Positions 25,807-34,118 of a DNA stretch of 64,000 nt are shown one piece after another. The stretch comes from an uncultured Eubacteriales bacterium (GTDB lineage: Bacteria > Bacillota > Clostridia > Peptostreptococcales > Anaerovoracaceae), in contig CADAEH010000011.1 in the NCBI GenBank assembly GCA_902786855.1, positions 1 through 64,000 on the forward strand, read 5' to 3'. The notes beneath the pieces are model-generated. The model was not told where the DNA came from, did no database searches, and saw nothing but the letters and a program-made list of their open reading frames with translations. How positions within the stretch are numbered: the first letter of the stretch is position 1; the number at the start of each line of letters is the position of its first letter. Position numbers and translations under genes: made by a program.

Positions 25807-26448
25807 ATGAAAAGGATCGTTTCTGTATTTATACTGATGATCATGCTTTTGACTGCCATCCCGCTTTCTGTAAGTGCAGCTGCACCGGGATATATGGAAG
25901 TCAAAATCACAAAGAAGAATGTGAAAAATTATCTTGAAGTGAAGAAAATAAAGCGATATGATGAGTTTGGAGATTATAGCGGATACTTTTTCGGACTATA
26001 CAGTAAAATGCGTAAAAAAGGATACTACCTGTATAGCTCAGATGGTGTTGCAGTGAAGATCAGTGGTACTGAAAAGTCCAAATATAAATACAAAAAGAAG
26101 TGGAAGAAAAGCAGTTATAAGTTTAAAAACAGTACAGTGACATTTAACCAATTTATCGGTGGGGGTGGCTCAGAATCAAGTTATAAATATGCCAAGTTGA
26201 CAAAAGTAAAGTATAAGAAAGCCAAAGGGACCATGATTTTCGTCAGACCTGACAATGTGATAGGGGTAAAGCTGGAGCGGACTGATAGCGATGGAGACAA
26301 AGTGTATCGAATCATGCTGAAATATCCTTATGATCAAAATACTAACTGTGAATCGCACTGGGATGATGTGCAGGAAAAGGAAATCATTGATTATTACTAC
26401 ATAACACGCTTGGTCAGCAGATACGATAATGAACTAGCCAGATATTGA
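25807..26448 (+). CDS. Exported Lys/Tyr-rich protein of unknown function
   Basis: The product has 213 residues, with a strong AGGAGGGAG before ATG 25807. The N-terminal 25 residues are a Sec signal peptide ending at VSAAAPG. The mature protein is rich in Lys and Tyr (KYKYKKKWKKSSYKFKNSTV) with predicted beta strands and a Gly-rich turn GGGGSE. No known domain or catalytic motif was recognised and there is no FN3 tail. Monocistronic arrangement between terminators and the regulon-type promoter group it with the other surface proteins. A wall-binding or cationic surface role is inferred from composition only. Confidence 0.75.
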   Translation: MKRIVSVFILMIMLLTAIPLSVSAAAPGYMEVKITKKNVKNYLEVKKIKRYDEFGDYSGYFFGLYSKMRKKGYYLYSSDGVAVKISGTEKSKYKYKKKWKKSSYKFKNSTVTFNQFIGGGGSESSYKYAKLTKVKYKKAKGTMIFVRPDNVIGVKLERTDSDGDKVYRIMLKYPYDQNTNCESHWDDVQEKEIIDYYYITRLVSRYDNELARY

Positions 26449-26474
26449 AAATACCTTACAACAAGCAACCATCA

Positions 26475-26507
26475 CCAGCCGTCTCTTGCGAGCCGGCTGG
26501 TTTTTCC
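26475..26507 (+). terminator. Rho-independent terminator
   Basis: CCAGCCG and CGGCTGG flank an imperfect inner stem and are followed by TTTTTCCTTTT. It ends the gene at 25807. Confidence 0.85.
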
Positions 26508-26688
26508 TTTTGCCGATATTTCAAGCTTTCATGCATCTCAGGCCGCTTAATATGCATTCCGGGGTAATGATCATTGAATCGCAGTTTACCATGCTAGTAT
26601 CTAATTACACAAAAGCTGATCGATCATAGATAGAGCTGAAGGATATAAAAGCTTGTTCTCGGAACATGAAATGACGGAGGGGAATAAA

Positions 26689-27336
26689 ATGCATAAAAGA
26701 ATAATGTCGTTCTTCCTTGTACTGCTGATCGCAGTTGCTTTTTTGCCTGCGCAGGCGTCGGCTGCTTCGGGCAAAGTCAAAATGACCGGATATAATAAAG
26801 TGCTGAAATCAGGAAATGTTGTATATTGTGCAGGCGCCGAGGGGATTTACCGGGTCGGAGTTGACACTGCAGGAAAGGTGACAGGCATAAAGCTGCTTTA
26901 TTGGGATGAGTCATCTGGTGAATACAGCTATTTCTACGGTATGAAGCTTAAGGGCAAGTACTTATATGCCCAGTATGAAACAGAGGGAACACCTTATGGC
27001 CTTTGCAGAGTTCATGTTGTAACAGGAAAGTGCAAGGAACTTGCCAGTGTAGATTGTGAAGGATCCGTAGAATATGCAATAAAAGGAAATAAAATTTACT
27101 ATAAAGCCCTTGGCAGCAAAAAAGGCAGAGTAATGAATCTGAATGGAAAGTCAAAGAAGCGGACTTCGGTCAAACCCAAAATGACTCATAAAAAATCAAA
27201 TGCGGATGGTTATACCGTAATTATGGCCGAACATGAAATCCCTTGCCTGGATGAAGAAACTGATGAACAATATTTGGTAACCACATACCTTAAGACCCCG
27301 GCCGGCACCTTCAAACTCGGATCACATATCTACTAA
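26689..27336 (+). CDS. Exported propeller-like protein, copy A of a duplicated pair
   Basis: The product has 215 residues. ATG 26689 is preceded by GGAGGGG, which rules out the upstream in-frame ATG at 26653. The signal peptide (RIMSFFLVLLIAVAFLPAQA) and the mature start SAASGKVKMTGYNKVLKSGN are almost identical to the gene at 28867. Blades such as VVYCAGAEGIYRVGV, MKLKGKYLYAQYETEGTPYGL and YAIKGNKIYYKA follow a DUF5050-like pattern. It ends in YLKTPAGTFKLGSHIY. The pair flanks the gene at 27569, so the duplication is not strictly tandem. The function is unknown; a sensor or surface ligand binder is possible. Confidence 0.8.
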   Translation: MHKRIMSFFLVLLIAVAFLPAQASAASGKVKMTGYNKVLKSGNVVYCAGAEGIYRVGVDTAGKVTGIKLLYWDESSGEYSYFYGMKLKGKYLYAQYETEGTPYGLCRVHVVTGKCKELASVDCEGSVEYAIKGNKIYYKALGSKKGRVMNLNGKSKKRTSVKPKMTHKKSNADGYTVIMAEHEIPCLDEETDEQYLVTTYLKTPAGTFKLGSHIY

Positions 27337-27381
27337 GATCGACAAAGCACATAAAAGGAATCAAATACCCGTTTGACCAAG

Positions 27382-27406
27382 TCAGCCGACTCACATCGAG
27401 CCGGCT
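27382..27406 (+). terminator. Hairpin after copy A (weak terminator)
   Basis: CAGCCGACTC and GAGCCGGCT pair with one mismatch but no T tract follows. Nearly the same hairpin follows copy B at 29520, so it was duplicated together with the gene. Confidence 0.6.
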
Positions 27407-27568
27407 CATGATAGTAACTAATTGCACAAGTATCGTACGCAAAGAATGACCAATCGCCCAGTTTTCTCCACGCAAAGACTTTTTTATATATTGTATAATT
27501 AGTCATGTAACAGAAAACGGGTCGCGGGCAGTTCTTTGTATTTTGCAGAAAGTAAGGAGTGGTAGAGT

Positions 27569-28783
27569 ATGAAGAGGTTGAAAAGAGTAATAACTGCATT
27601 CGTAATGCTGGCAGTTGTATTTTCATTTATGCCTGTGATCGATGGACAGGTTTACGCTGCATCCAAGGCTGCATCCAGGAAGAAACCGGCGGCGCCTAAG
27701 ATCACATATGCAAAAGAAGTGTCTGTCCCGACTGATGAGACCAAGGTGGTCCTTGTCAAGTGGACCAGGGTAAAGGGCGTTAAAAAGTATCAGGTGGGAG
27801 CCCGGTCACCGCAAAAGGTATGGTACAAGGTAAAGACAGTTAAAAAGACTGCCAAAAACAAGAAGAAATACACCAGGAAGAACAAGTTCAGGGTAGTTGC
27901 CAAGGGAAAGAAATACAAAGTTTACAGGTACGGATATAAGTATACAAAACTGGATGCTACCAAGTCTTGCCAGTATAGATTCACTGAGGCGTACAACTGG
28001 GGCGATATTGGTGCCAACTCCACATACCTTTTTGCCGTAAGAAGTATGAAAGGAAAGAAATACAGCAAATGGAAAACGGTTGCTGTGACGACCGGTGCCG
28101 GCGCAAACGAAGAGAAAACTCTGACATCCCCGGGGCAAAGTATTTCAACGACCATGGATGGAAAGAAGGTCACGCTTACGGTAGGAAAGAACAGTACTGT
28201 TCCAATGCCGCAGCCTAAGAAGGGCTCCTGGGAAGCAAAACCTTTAACGATCATTCCTTCCAAGATCGAAGACGTTCTTGTACGTGATGAAACCGGCAAT
28301 AGCGAAACGATCAATATAGAAGGAAAAGCACCGGATGGCCGTGAAGCGTACTGCAGGATAAATATCGAAGGCGGTGTCTGCGATTCCATATATTATACGA
28401 TTGGCGGCGGCACCAACTATGGTGATGACAAAACTTACACCTGTGAAGGGCTGGGATACGGACCGGGATTTTGCGGCAAGAAGTACACTGTTCTGGATCC
28501 TGCTACATCAGTAGTCTGGACAACAGACGGGGCAGAGCCTAAGCTTGGACAGGCGAATAAGTCAATCAACGGAAACGAATACCCATTTGATCAGGTCACA
28601 TCCAACTCATCTCCATATAATGGCAGCGTGCAGGTGCGCGGAACCGGCACCTACGAAAACGGCGGCACCAGCATCTGGAGCGAATTGAAGAGGGCCCTGT
28701 TCAACAAGTGCGAATGGGTCAGGATATACAAGGGAACCACTATCGTTGCAGAAAGCTTCCTATATGATGGTTACTATAACTAA
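27569..28783 (+). CDS. Exported FN3-containing surface protein, unknown function
   Basis: The product has 404 residues with GTAAGGAG before ATG 27569. The signal peptide ends near QVYAASK. Residues about 45-170 form an FN3-like domain with a long basic insertion (VVLVKWTRVKGVKKYQVGARS, then KKTAKNKKKYTRKNKFRV, then YLFAVRSMKGKKYSKWKTVAV). The C-terminal half, about 180-404, is Gly/Thr-rich, with TNYGDDKTYTCEGLGYGPGFCGKKYTV and two Cys that may form a disulfide. No catalytic motif was recognised. It sits between the duplicated propeller-like genes. A TATAAT at 27494-27499 may be its -10 element, but I see no good -35. Confidence 0.75.
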   Translation: MKRLKRVITAFVMLAVVFSFMPVIDGQVYAASKAASRKKPAAPKITYAKEVSVPTDETKVVLVKWTRVKGVKKYQVGARSPQKVWYKVKTVKKTAKNKKKYTRKNKFRVVAKGKKYKVYRYGYKYTKLDATKSCQYRFTEAYNWGDIGANSTYLFAVRSMKGKKYSKWKTVAVTTGAGANEEKTLTSPGQSISTTMDGKKVTLTVGKNSTVPMPQPKKGSWEAKPLTIIPSKIEDVLVRDETGNSETINIEGKAPDGREAYCRINIEGGVCDSIYYTIGGGTNYGDDKTYTCEGLGYGPGFCGKKYTVLDPATSVVWTTDGAEPKLGQANKSINGNEYPFDQVTSNSSPYNGSVQVRGTGTYENGGTSIWSELKRALFNKCEWVRIYKGTTIVAESFLYDGYYN

Positions 28784-28866
28784 GTTCTTTAGCATAAAAC
28801 AAGAACGTACAACATAAGCGAAACATAAGCGCAAAACATGAGCATAATACTAAGGAGGGTAAAAAT

Positions 28867-29505
28867 ATGCATAAACGAATAATGTCTTTCTTACTGGTAC
28901 TTATGATCGCAGTTGCTTTTCTGCCTGCTGAGGCGTCAGCTGCTTCGGGCAAAGTCAAAATGACCGGATGCGATCAGGTGCTGAAATCAGGTAATATTGT
29001 ATACTGCGCAGGCTCCGAGGGGATCTATCAGGTCGGAGTCGACAATGCAGGAAGAGTGACCAACGTAAGAATGCTTCACAGAAGTGAGACAATGGGTAAT
29101 TATAGCTATTTCTACGGCATGAAGCTCAAGGGCAAATACTTATATGCCCAGTATATGACAGAGGGAACACCGTTCGGCCTCTGCAGAGTTCATGTTGCAA
29201 CAGGAAAGTACAAGACCCTTGCCAGTGTAAATGACAAAGGATCTGTAGAATACGCTATAAAGGGAAAGAAAATTTACTTCAAAGCCAAGAGCAGCAAAAA
29301 AGGTAAAGTAATGAAACTCAATGGGAAGTCCAAGAAAAAGACTTCAACCAAGCCTAAAATGATCCATGTAAATTCAAATGATCCCGGTTATTCCCTGATA
29401 ATAGCCGAACAGGAGATCCCTCACCCTGACTATGATGAGTATTTAGAAACCACATACCTCAGGACTCCGGCCGGTACCTTCAAACTCGGATCACATCTTA
29501 GCTAG
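28867..29505 (+). CDS. Exported propeller-like protein, copy B of a duplicated pair
   Basis: The product has 212 residues with AAGGAGG before ATG 28867. It is nearly identical in domain order and largely in sequence to the gene at 26689: the same signal peptide, the mature start AASGKVKMTGCDQVLKSGN, and the blades YFYGMKLKGKYLYAQYMTEG and YAIKGKKIYFKA. It differs mainly at ligand-loop-like positions and before the C-terminus, and ends in YLRTPAGTFKLGSHLS. The downstream hairpin is duplicated as well. The pattern suggests a fairly recent duplication with divergence. Confidence 0.8.
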   Translation: MHKRIMSFLLVLMIAVAFLPAEASAASGKVKMTGCDQVLKSGNIVYCAGSEGIYQVGVDNAGRVTNVRMLHRSETMGNYSYFYGMKLKGKYLYAQYMTEGTPFGLCRVHVATGKYKTLASVNDKGSVEYAIKGKKIYFKAKSSKKGKVMKLNGKSKKKTSTKPKMIHVNSNDPGYSLIIAEQEIPHPDYDEYLETTYLRTPAGTFKLGSHLS

Positions 29506-29519
29506 AAATCATCACATGA

Positions 29520-29544
29520 CAGCCGACTCATATCGAGCCGGCTG
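29520..29544 (+). terminator. Hairpin after copy B
   Basis: CAGCCGACTC, ATATC and GAGCCGGCTG pair with one mismatch, followed by TTGTATAAT. The TATAAT at its 3' edge may be part of a promoter for the HEPN gene at 29595. Confidence 0.6.
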
Positions 29545-29594
29545 TTGTATAATAAAGCATCCGGAGCTAGCAGGATCGGATTCAGGAGCAATTG

Positions 29595-31670
29595 ATGAAT
29601 AAGAACAAAGAGTACTTGGAAAGAAGGATCGAAGAGATCAGAAGCAATATGATCAGACTCAGAGACGCTACAGAAGCTGATCTGAAAGCCGGAGTGGATA
29701 AGGAAAAGGCAGAGCTTTTCTTTAAGAGGCGTAATAAATACAAGGCTTCGATCGAGGAATATATCAAGGCATATAAAAAATGGATGCATACACATCTGAA
29801 CTCGATCGATGTCGGTCAGGTAACTGACGCAATGATATTATCCCTGGGTTTCAGAGATTATTTCACCTCAGCGGAAGAATACAGAGCAGTCCGGTCATTT
29901 TGCGCGGAGTGCTTTCCGGTCGATCTGGAAACATGCAGGTTTTATTCGCATTATCTCAAGATACAGATGGACAAGATATACAGTGTCCTCCTGGATACGT
30001 CGCTGAGCAGAAGTGAGAAGAAAGAATCTGTCGACTACGAGTGGTTCAAATACGATATGCTGCGCTGTGATGCACTTAGCTACTATATCAACGTGGGAAA
30101 GGCCTATATAGACATTTCTGTATTCGGGGATCTTAAATATACTGATAAAAAAGGAAAAGACTGCAATTTTGTAGTTGAGGCGGACAGACTGCTTGGGATC
30201 GCATATCCATATGACATGAGAGCCGCCAGACTGTCTTTCGACCTGTACAGACTTTTTGGCGAAGACAACCAGCTGGAATGGGCCTTTATCTTTACATACA
30301 ACTATATCTATCGGCTCTTTGTGATGGGAATTATTTCTAAGATCAATGAGTTTTTTAAGGAGCCAACGATCAACGGTGATGATCCAAGGCCGATCGATGA
30401 GGTGCTGAGGGATACTGTCAAGGGCCTGAATGAAGCGATACAGCATTTTCATAAGCTGAAAGGGGAGAGGACCACCCGCAAGTATAAGGAATATGTGATC
30501 ACTGAATATCCGGAAGTGGATCTGATGTGGGAGATGGGCATAGGAACGAGGGAGTCCCTTAAGACCAGAGCGGGGAAGCTCAATAACTACACTTTTGTAT
30601 TAGCCAATACGATCCCTGCCCTCTACACTTTCAAAGACATGATATCCTGGGTGCTGAGCCGTGATCCTGACAGGTTCCCGGCAGACCGGAGTGAGATCGA
30701 GTCGCTTTATACCCAGCTTAATTCTATAGAGCAAAGCATTTTGTGCGACGTATATGAGAGCACTTATACTTTCGATTCAGCCTCAAAAGAACTGAGCATT
30801 GAACGTACCAGTCTCTTCGAGGACAGCATCGCCAGACAGGTCAGTATCTGTAACGGGCTCGGGCAGATCGTCCAGCTTGTATCCCTTAAGAATCTCGACC
30901 TCCTGTTTGAGAAGAAAAAGGAAGTCGTCGAGCAGCTCAGAAGCGAGGGGGTCAAAGTCCATCAGATAGAAGAGAGAGTCGCCGAGATCGTAGAAACCGC
31001 GGTCGAGAACATCCGGCTCCAGATAGCAGAAAACCATTATGATTCGAAGTATATCGATGTGATCAATGACCTGATCGCAGACAGCAATGTCGACCCTGAA
31101 GTGTATGATCTCTCTGTTTTCCGCAGCATGCTCGGGTCTGCGGAATACCTGTATGAAAAATACATAGTATCGCAGGAAGAAGTGGAGACATTTGATTACA
31201 GCTTTGTGGCGATCCTCTATTACAAGTCCCTCGAGTCGCTTATCAACTCACGCTTCTACAGACCATATATCACAGGCACATGTGCAGATGGGGTTCCCCT
31301 CATAGATCTTGAGAGGCGCCAACAGGACTTTAATGACTTTTTCCCTGAAAGGACCTGCAAATTCATAGTGCATAGCCGGAGACTGCAGGAGAGCTGTGAG
31401 CTGGGCAAACTGGCCAACATCCTCAAGAGCGATCCACCGGCAGCCCTGAAGACGTATTTCGATCATAATTTCACCTTTACGGACGAGGAGCGGGTCTCTT
31501 TTGGTGAAAAGCTGTCGACAGCTGCCAATAAGAGGAATGAAGCAGCCCACGGTTCCGTATCACTTACCCATGAAGATGCCAGGGAAGCGAAAAGGAATAC
31601 ATACAGTTTTGACGAAGATATCAATGACTACCGCGGCATGATACTGGAGTTCCTGAATCACTGCAGATAA
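29595..31670 (+). CDS. Large HEPN-domain protein, unknown family, possible defence factor
   Basis: The product has 691 residues. AGGAG lies 6 nt before ATG 29595; a TTG immediately upstream is less likely. It is soluble, highly charged and helical throughout, with an N-terminal coiled coil (NKEYLERRIEEIRSNMIRLR). The C-terminus carries a textbook HEPN RNase motif, KRNEAAHG with R647, N648 and H652, preceded by SFGEKLSTAANK. HEPN domains of this kind are metal-independent RNases in toxin-antitoxin, Abi and CRISPR systems. The rest of the protein, about 600 residues, has no recognised domain and could be the sensing part. It is monocistronic with no visible antitoxin. A decayed copy of its last 50 residues lies at 33780-33926. 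Confidence 0.8.
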   Translation: MNKNKEYLERRIEEIRSNMIRLRDATEADLKAGVDKEKAELFFKRRNKYKASIEEYIKAYKKWMHTHLNSIDVGQVTDAMILSLGFRDYFTSAEEYRAVRSFCAECFPVDLETCRFYSHYLKIQMDKIYSVLLDTSLSRSEKKESVDYEWFKYDMLRCDALSYYINVGKAYIDISVFGDLKYTDKKGKDCNFVVEADRLLGIAYPYDMRAARLSFDLYRLFGEDNQLEWAFIFTYNYIYRLFVMGIISKINEFFKEPTINGDDPRPIDEVLRDTVKGLNEAIQHFHKLKGERTTRKYKEYVITEYPEVDLMWEMGIGTRESLKTRAGKLNNYTFVLANTIPALYTFKDMISWVLSRDPDRFPADRSEIESLYTQLNSIEQSILCDVYESTYTFDSASKELSIERTSLFEDSIARQVSICNGLGQIVQLVSLKNLDLLFEKKKEVVEQLRSEGVKVHQIEERVAEIVETAVENIRLQIAENHYDSKYIDVINDLIADSNVDPEVYDLSVFRSMLGSAEYLYEKYIVSQEEVETFDYSFVAILYYKSLESLINSRFYRPYITGTCADGVPLIDLERRQQDFNDFFPERTCKFIVHSRRLQESCELGKLANILKSDPPAALKTYFDHNFTFTDEERVSFGEKLSTAANKRNEAAHGSVSLTHEDAREAKRNTYSFDEDINDYRGMILEFLNHCR

Positions 31671-31826
31671 AGGCTCTGCCGATGCTGTCACAGGGGCCCT
31701 CTGAGTAGTATAATTCCAGTAACCGGTAATGGATCCAATCATAGTTACATACTATGCTCGGAACAAAACCATCGGAAAACTGTGATGCACAATAATCAAG
31801 TCAATCAATATAGAAAAGGAGAAGCC

Positions 31827-32528
31827 ATGAGAAGAAAAAGCATTGCGATCATTGTCAGTGTCATAATGTTACTGACACTCTGTTCATTCAGCGTTTCATT
31901 CGCTGATACTGCTGCTCCGGGGCAGGTGAAGATCAGCTCCGTCAAGGCAAAGTCCGCTCCGCCTAAGGTCGGAAAGGCAACTGTCACCGTAAAGTGGAAG
32001 AAGCTGAAAGGCGCAACCGGATATCAGATTTTTGTCAAGAGTCCTGATGGGGACTGGGATTGTGTGAAAACAGTCGGAGGAAAGAAGACTTCCGCGAAGT
32101 TCAAGACTTTTGTCGGGAAGCACGCTGTCGCAGTACGCGCCCTGAAAAATGCCGATGGCCAGACTCTTGCAGGCCCATTTTCAAAGGCTAAGAACGTCAA
32201 GGTCAAGAGCAAAATGACCCTGCAGAAGTATGTCAAAAAACATCCTGCTCAGCGTAAAAAAGCTGAGAAGATAGCGGATGAAGAGGGAGTCACTGTCCAG
32301 TTCAGAGATAATGATCTGATCTACATCTATGACTTAGCAAGCCTGATAGATGCAAATTCATTAAATCAGGAAGTAATAAACAAGCTGGATGCCGGACTGA
32401 TACAGGAGCAGCCGACATTCATGAATGTCATAAAACTGTTCAAAAAAGAATGTAAGATCGGCGGTGTCAGAGTAGTGATCAAGTACACACATAACGGCAA
32501 CCCGATACTGACGAGAATCTTCCAGTAG
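31827..32528 (+). CDS. Exported protein with N-terminal FN3 domain
   Basis: The product has 233 residues with AAAAGGAG before ATG 31827. The signal peptide ends near VSFADTA. Residues about 30-120 form a basic FN3 domain (KVGKATVTVKWKKLKGATGYQIFVKS, then KTSAKFKTFVGKHAVAVRALK, ending in VKVKS). The C-terminal half is a helix-rich region (LQKYVKKHPAQRKKAEKIADEEGV) followed by strands, without a recognised family. Here the FN3 unit is N-terminal, in contrast to the other proteins in the window. A strong hairpin follows the stop codon. Confidence 0.78.
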   Translation: MRRKSIAIIVSVIMLLTLCSFSVSFADTAAPGQVKISSVKAKSAPPKVGKATVTVKWKKLKGATGYQIFVKSPDGDWDCVKTVGGKKTSAKFKTFVGKHAVAVRALKNADGQTLAGPFSKAKNVKVKSKMTLQKYVKKHPAQRKKAEKIADEEGVTVQFRDNDLIYIYDLASLIDANSLNQEVINKLDAGLIQEQPTFMNVIKLFKKECKIGGVRVVIKYTHNGNPILTRIFQ

Positions 32529-32558
32529 GAACGAGCGAGAAGCACAAAAGAGCAATAA

Positions 32559-32603
32559 GGGGACGGCTCTCTGTTGCGAAACAGAGAGCCGTCCCCTGTC
32601 TCC
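32559..32603. repeat. 16-bp perfect hairpin of the GGGGACGG repeat family
   Basis: GGGGACGGCTCTCTGT and ACAGAGAGCCGTCCCC pair perfectly around a 6-nt loop, then CTGTCTCCTAT follows. It probably terminates the gene at 31827. It is the cleanest member of the dispersed family. Confidence 0.8.
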
Positions 32604-32666
32604 TATATAATTGAGGTAAGAATAAAAGAGCTTTAGGTATACTTTACCTTCTCGAGTTTTGAGTCA

Positions 32667-32700
32667 TAAAAAGTAGCAGACAACTGATGTTGCCTGCTAC
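32667..32700 (-). terminator. Rho-independent terminator
   Basis: On the minus strand GTAGCAGGCAAC, ATCA and GTTGTCTGCTAC form a 12-bp stem with one mismatch, followed by TTTTTATG. It ends the zinc-ribbon gene at 33600. Confidence 0.88.
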
Positions 32701-32724
32701 AGTGAATAGAGCCTATTACAATGA

Positions 32725-33600
32725 TTAATCTCTGTCTATCTTTTGAACATGAATTAAAGGAAGTGTAATTGTCGCTCCCAAAGTAGATGTATATGAGTAC
32801 AATCCATCAGAAACTCCGTAAAATGTTACATTATCATCCTCAAGTATTCTCGACTCTGTGAGGCTAGGATCATAGTATATATATACTGTGTCATCCCAGC
32901 CATCAGAAGATGTATTGACTCTCATATCAACCTCAGTGTCGCTCTCCAAAACCTGAACAACCTTTCCATGTCCCTTTATTTTCTCACCTTTGTGCTTATC
33001 AGGATCTCTGGCAAGATCTTCAAAGCTCATGTCAGAATAGTCTTCTTCTGCTGTGAACTCTTCAAAAGTGATCTCCGGTTCCGGTTCTGGTTCAGGTTCT
33101 GGCTCTGGTTCCGAGGTTGTTTCTTCAACAGGTTCCTCACTTGTCGTAGATGTATCACTAGTGGTTGAAGAATCATCTTTACTACTTCCAAAAGCGCCGA
33201 CGAGGCAAATAAGTACAAGAACAGCTGCAGCTATTATTGCAATCTTTTTTATACTCATCTTATTCTTTTTTGCCTCGGCAATCTTTTTCTCTGTCCCACT
33301 GATACTGGTCTGAATTGATGCAGGTGCAACATTCTTGATCTTATCATCTCCACTGGTTTCTTTTGCATCATCGATATCAGTGTCTACCTTAATCTCTTCT
33401 GCATACTTAGTATCTGGTGCGATATCGCCGACATTGATTAGTGGTTCAATTGGTGTCCCACACTCTGGACAGAATTTACTATTTGATTCAATTCCGCACT
33501 TTGGGCAAACACGTATCTCATCAACATCAGACAGATTTGTTCCGCACTCTGGACAGAACTTACTATTTGTTATTTTTCCACAACTAGGACACTTTTTCAT
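32725..33600 (-). CDS. Double zinc-ribbon membrane protein with Glu-Pro repeat and extracytoplasmic domain
   Basis: The product has 291 residues. Two zinc ribbons open the protein (CPSCGKI ... CPECGTNL and CPKCGIE ... CPECGTPI). After an acidic linker, a membrane helix lies at about 118-138 (IKKIAIIAAAVLVLICLVGAF). Outside follow a Ser/Thr-rich stretch, an (EP)n repeat and a folded domain of about 110 residues (EEDYSDMSFEDLARDPDKHK, then IKGHGKVVQVLES, then TVYIYYDP) that resembles OB-like domains of exported Clostridial proteins. ATG is preceded by AAAGGAGG on its strand. Its promoter is a member of the recurrent family, the only one found on the minus strand. Confidence 0.82.
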   Translation of the reverse strand: MKKCPSCGKITNSKFCPECGTNLSDVDEIRVCPKCGIESNSKFCPECGTPIEPLINVGDIAPDTKYAEEIKVDTDIDDAKETSGDDKIKNVAPASIQTSISGTEKKIAEAKKNKMSIKKIAIIAAAVLVLICLVGAFGSSKDDSSTTSDTSTTSEEPVEETTSEPEPEPEPEPEPEITFEEFTAEEDYSDMSFEDLARDPDKHKGEKIKGHGKVVQVLESDTEVDMRVNTSSDGWDDTVYIYYDPSLTESRILEDDNVTFYGVSDGLYSYTSTLGATITLPLIHVQKIDRD

Positions 33601-33653
33601 AGATAACCTCCTTTGCAGTTGCCTCCACTATTTAAACTATATCTAAATCAAAG

Positions 33654-33700
33654 GATATAGCTTATTGCAAAAAGACTTTTCAAAAAAATCATTCCAAATA
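33654..33700 (-). promoter_or_regulatory. Recurrent surface-regulon promoter, minus-strand copy
   Basis: Reading the minus strand, GGAATGATTTTT is followed by TTGAAA (complement of 33678-33683), exactly 18 nt and TATATC (complement of 33654-33659). Spacing from GGAATG to the -35 is also 6 nt, as in the other copies. It lies about 55 nt before the start codon of the zinc-ribbon gene. Confidence 0.65.
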
Positions 33701-33779
33701 CAATTGTTTTTTTAAAATGCAATTTTGCAATTTCATTTGAAATACTATGCATTGTAAAGAAAAGACGGAGAATAAATAG

Positions 33780-33926
33780 TACCCGGAAACATTAAAAGAA
33801 TACCTCGATAATCACTTCAACTGCACAGACACTGAGTAGATTGCTTTCGGAGAAAAGGTAGTCCTGACTGCGACCCACAGAAACAATGCAGACCATGGCA
33901 CCTTTCAGTTATCTATGATGATGTAA
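33780..33926 (+). pseudogene. Decayed C-terminus of a HEPN protein related to 29595
   Basis: The frame reads ETLKEYLDNHFNCTDTE, an in-frame TAG, then IAFGEKVVLTATHRNNADHG and a stop. It aligns residue by residue with the C-terminus of the HEPN protein at 29595 (LKTYFDHNFTFTDEE, SFGEKLSTAANKRNEAAHG), including the RN-x3-H motif. No upstream part of the gene remains; the frame is closed by a stop at 33777. The remainder of the gap 33601-34118 holds the promoter above and the hairpin at 33973. Confidence 0.85.
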
Positions 33927-33972
33927 AATTTGCAAAAGAGCACATGCAGCTATGAGGTGTTTAGAAAGAAAT

Positions 33973-34000
33973 AAGCGGCCACGTTTTATCGTGACCGCTT
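33973..34000 (-). terminator. Rho-independent terminator
   Basis: AAGCGGCCAC and GTGACCGCTT pair with one mismatch around an 8-nt loop. On the minus strand the stem is followed by ATTTCTTTC. It ends the gene at 34119. Confidence 0.8.
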
Positions 34001-34118
34001 TTGCTATAACTTTCTATTCTTGCATCAGCTAGATCTGATCAGAGCTCATTGCTGAATGTAAATGCTGGTTTAGAGCTCACCTCTGAGCACCAGGAACTAT
34101 GATCAGTAGTTTTACAGG

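Noticed and set aside
33053-33313. Plus-strand Gly/Ser repeat protein
   Set aside because: It is the reverse of the Glu-Pro repeat in the real minus-strand zinc-ribbon gene.
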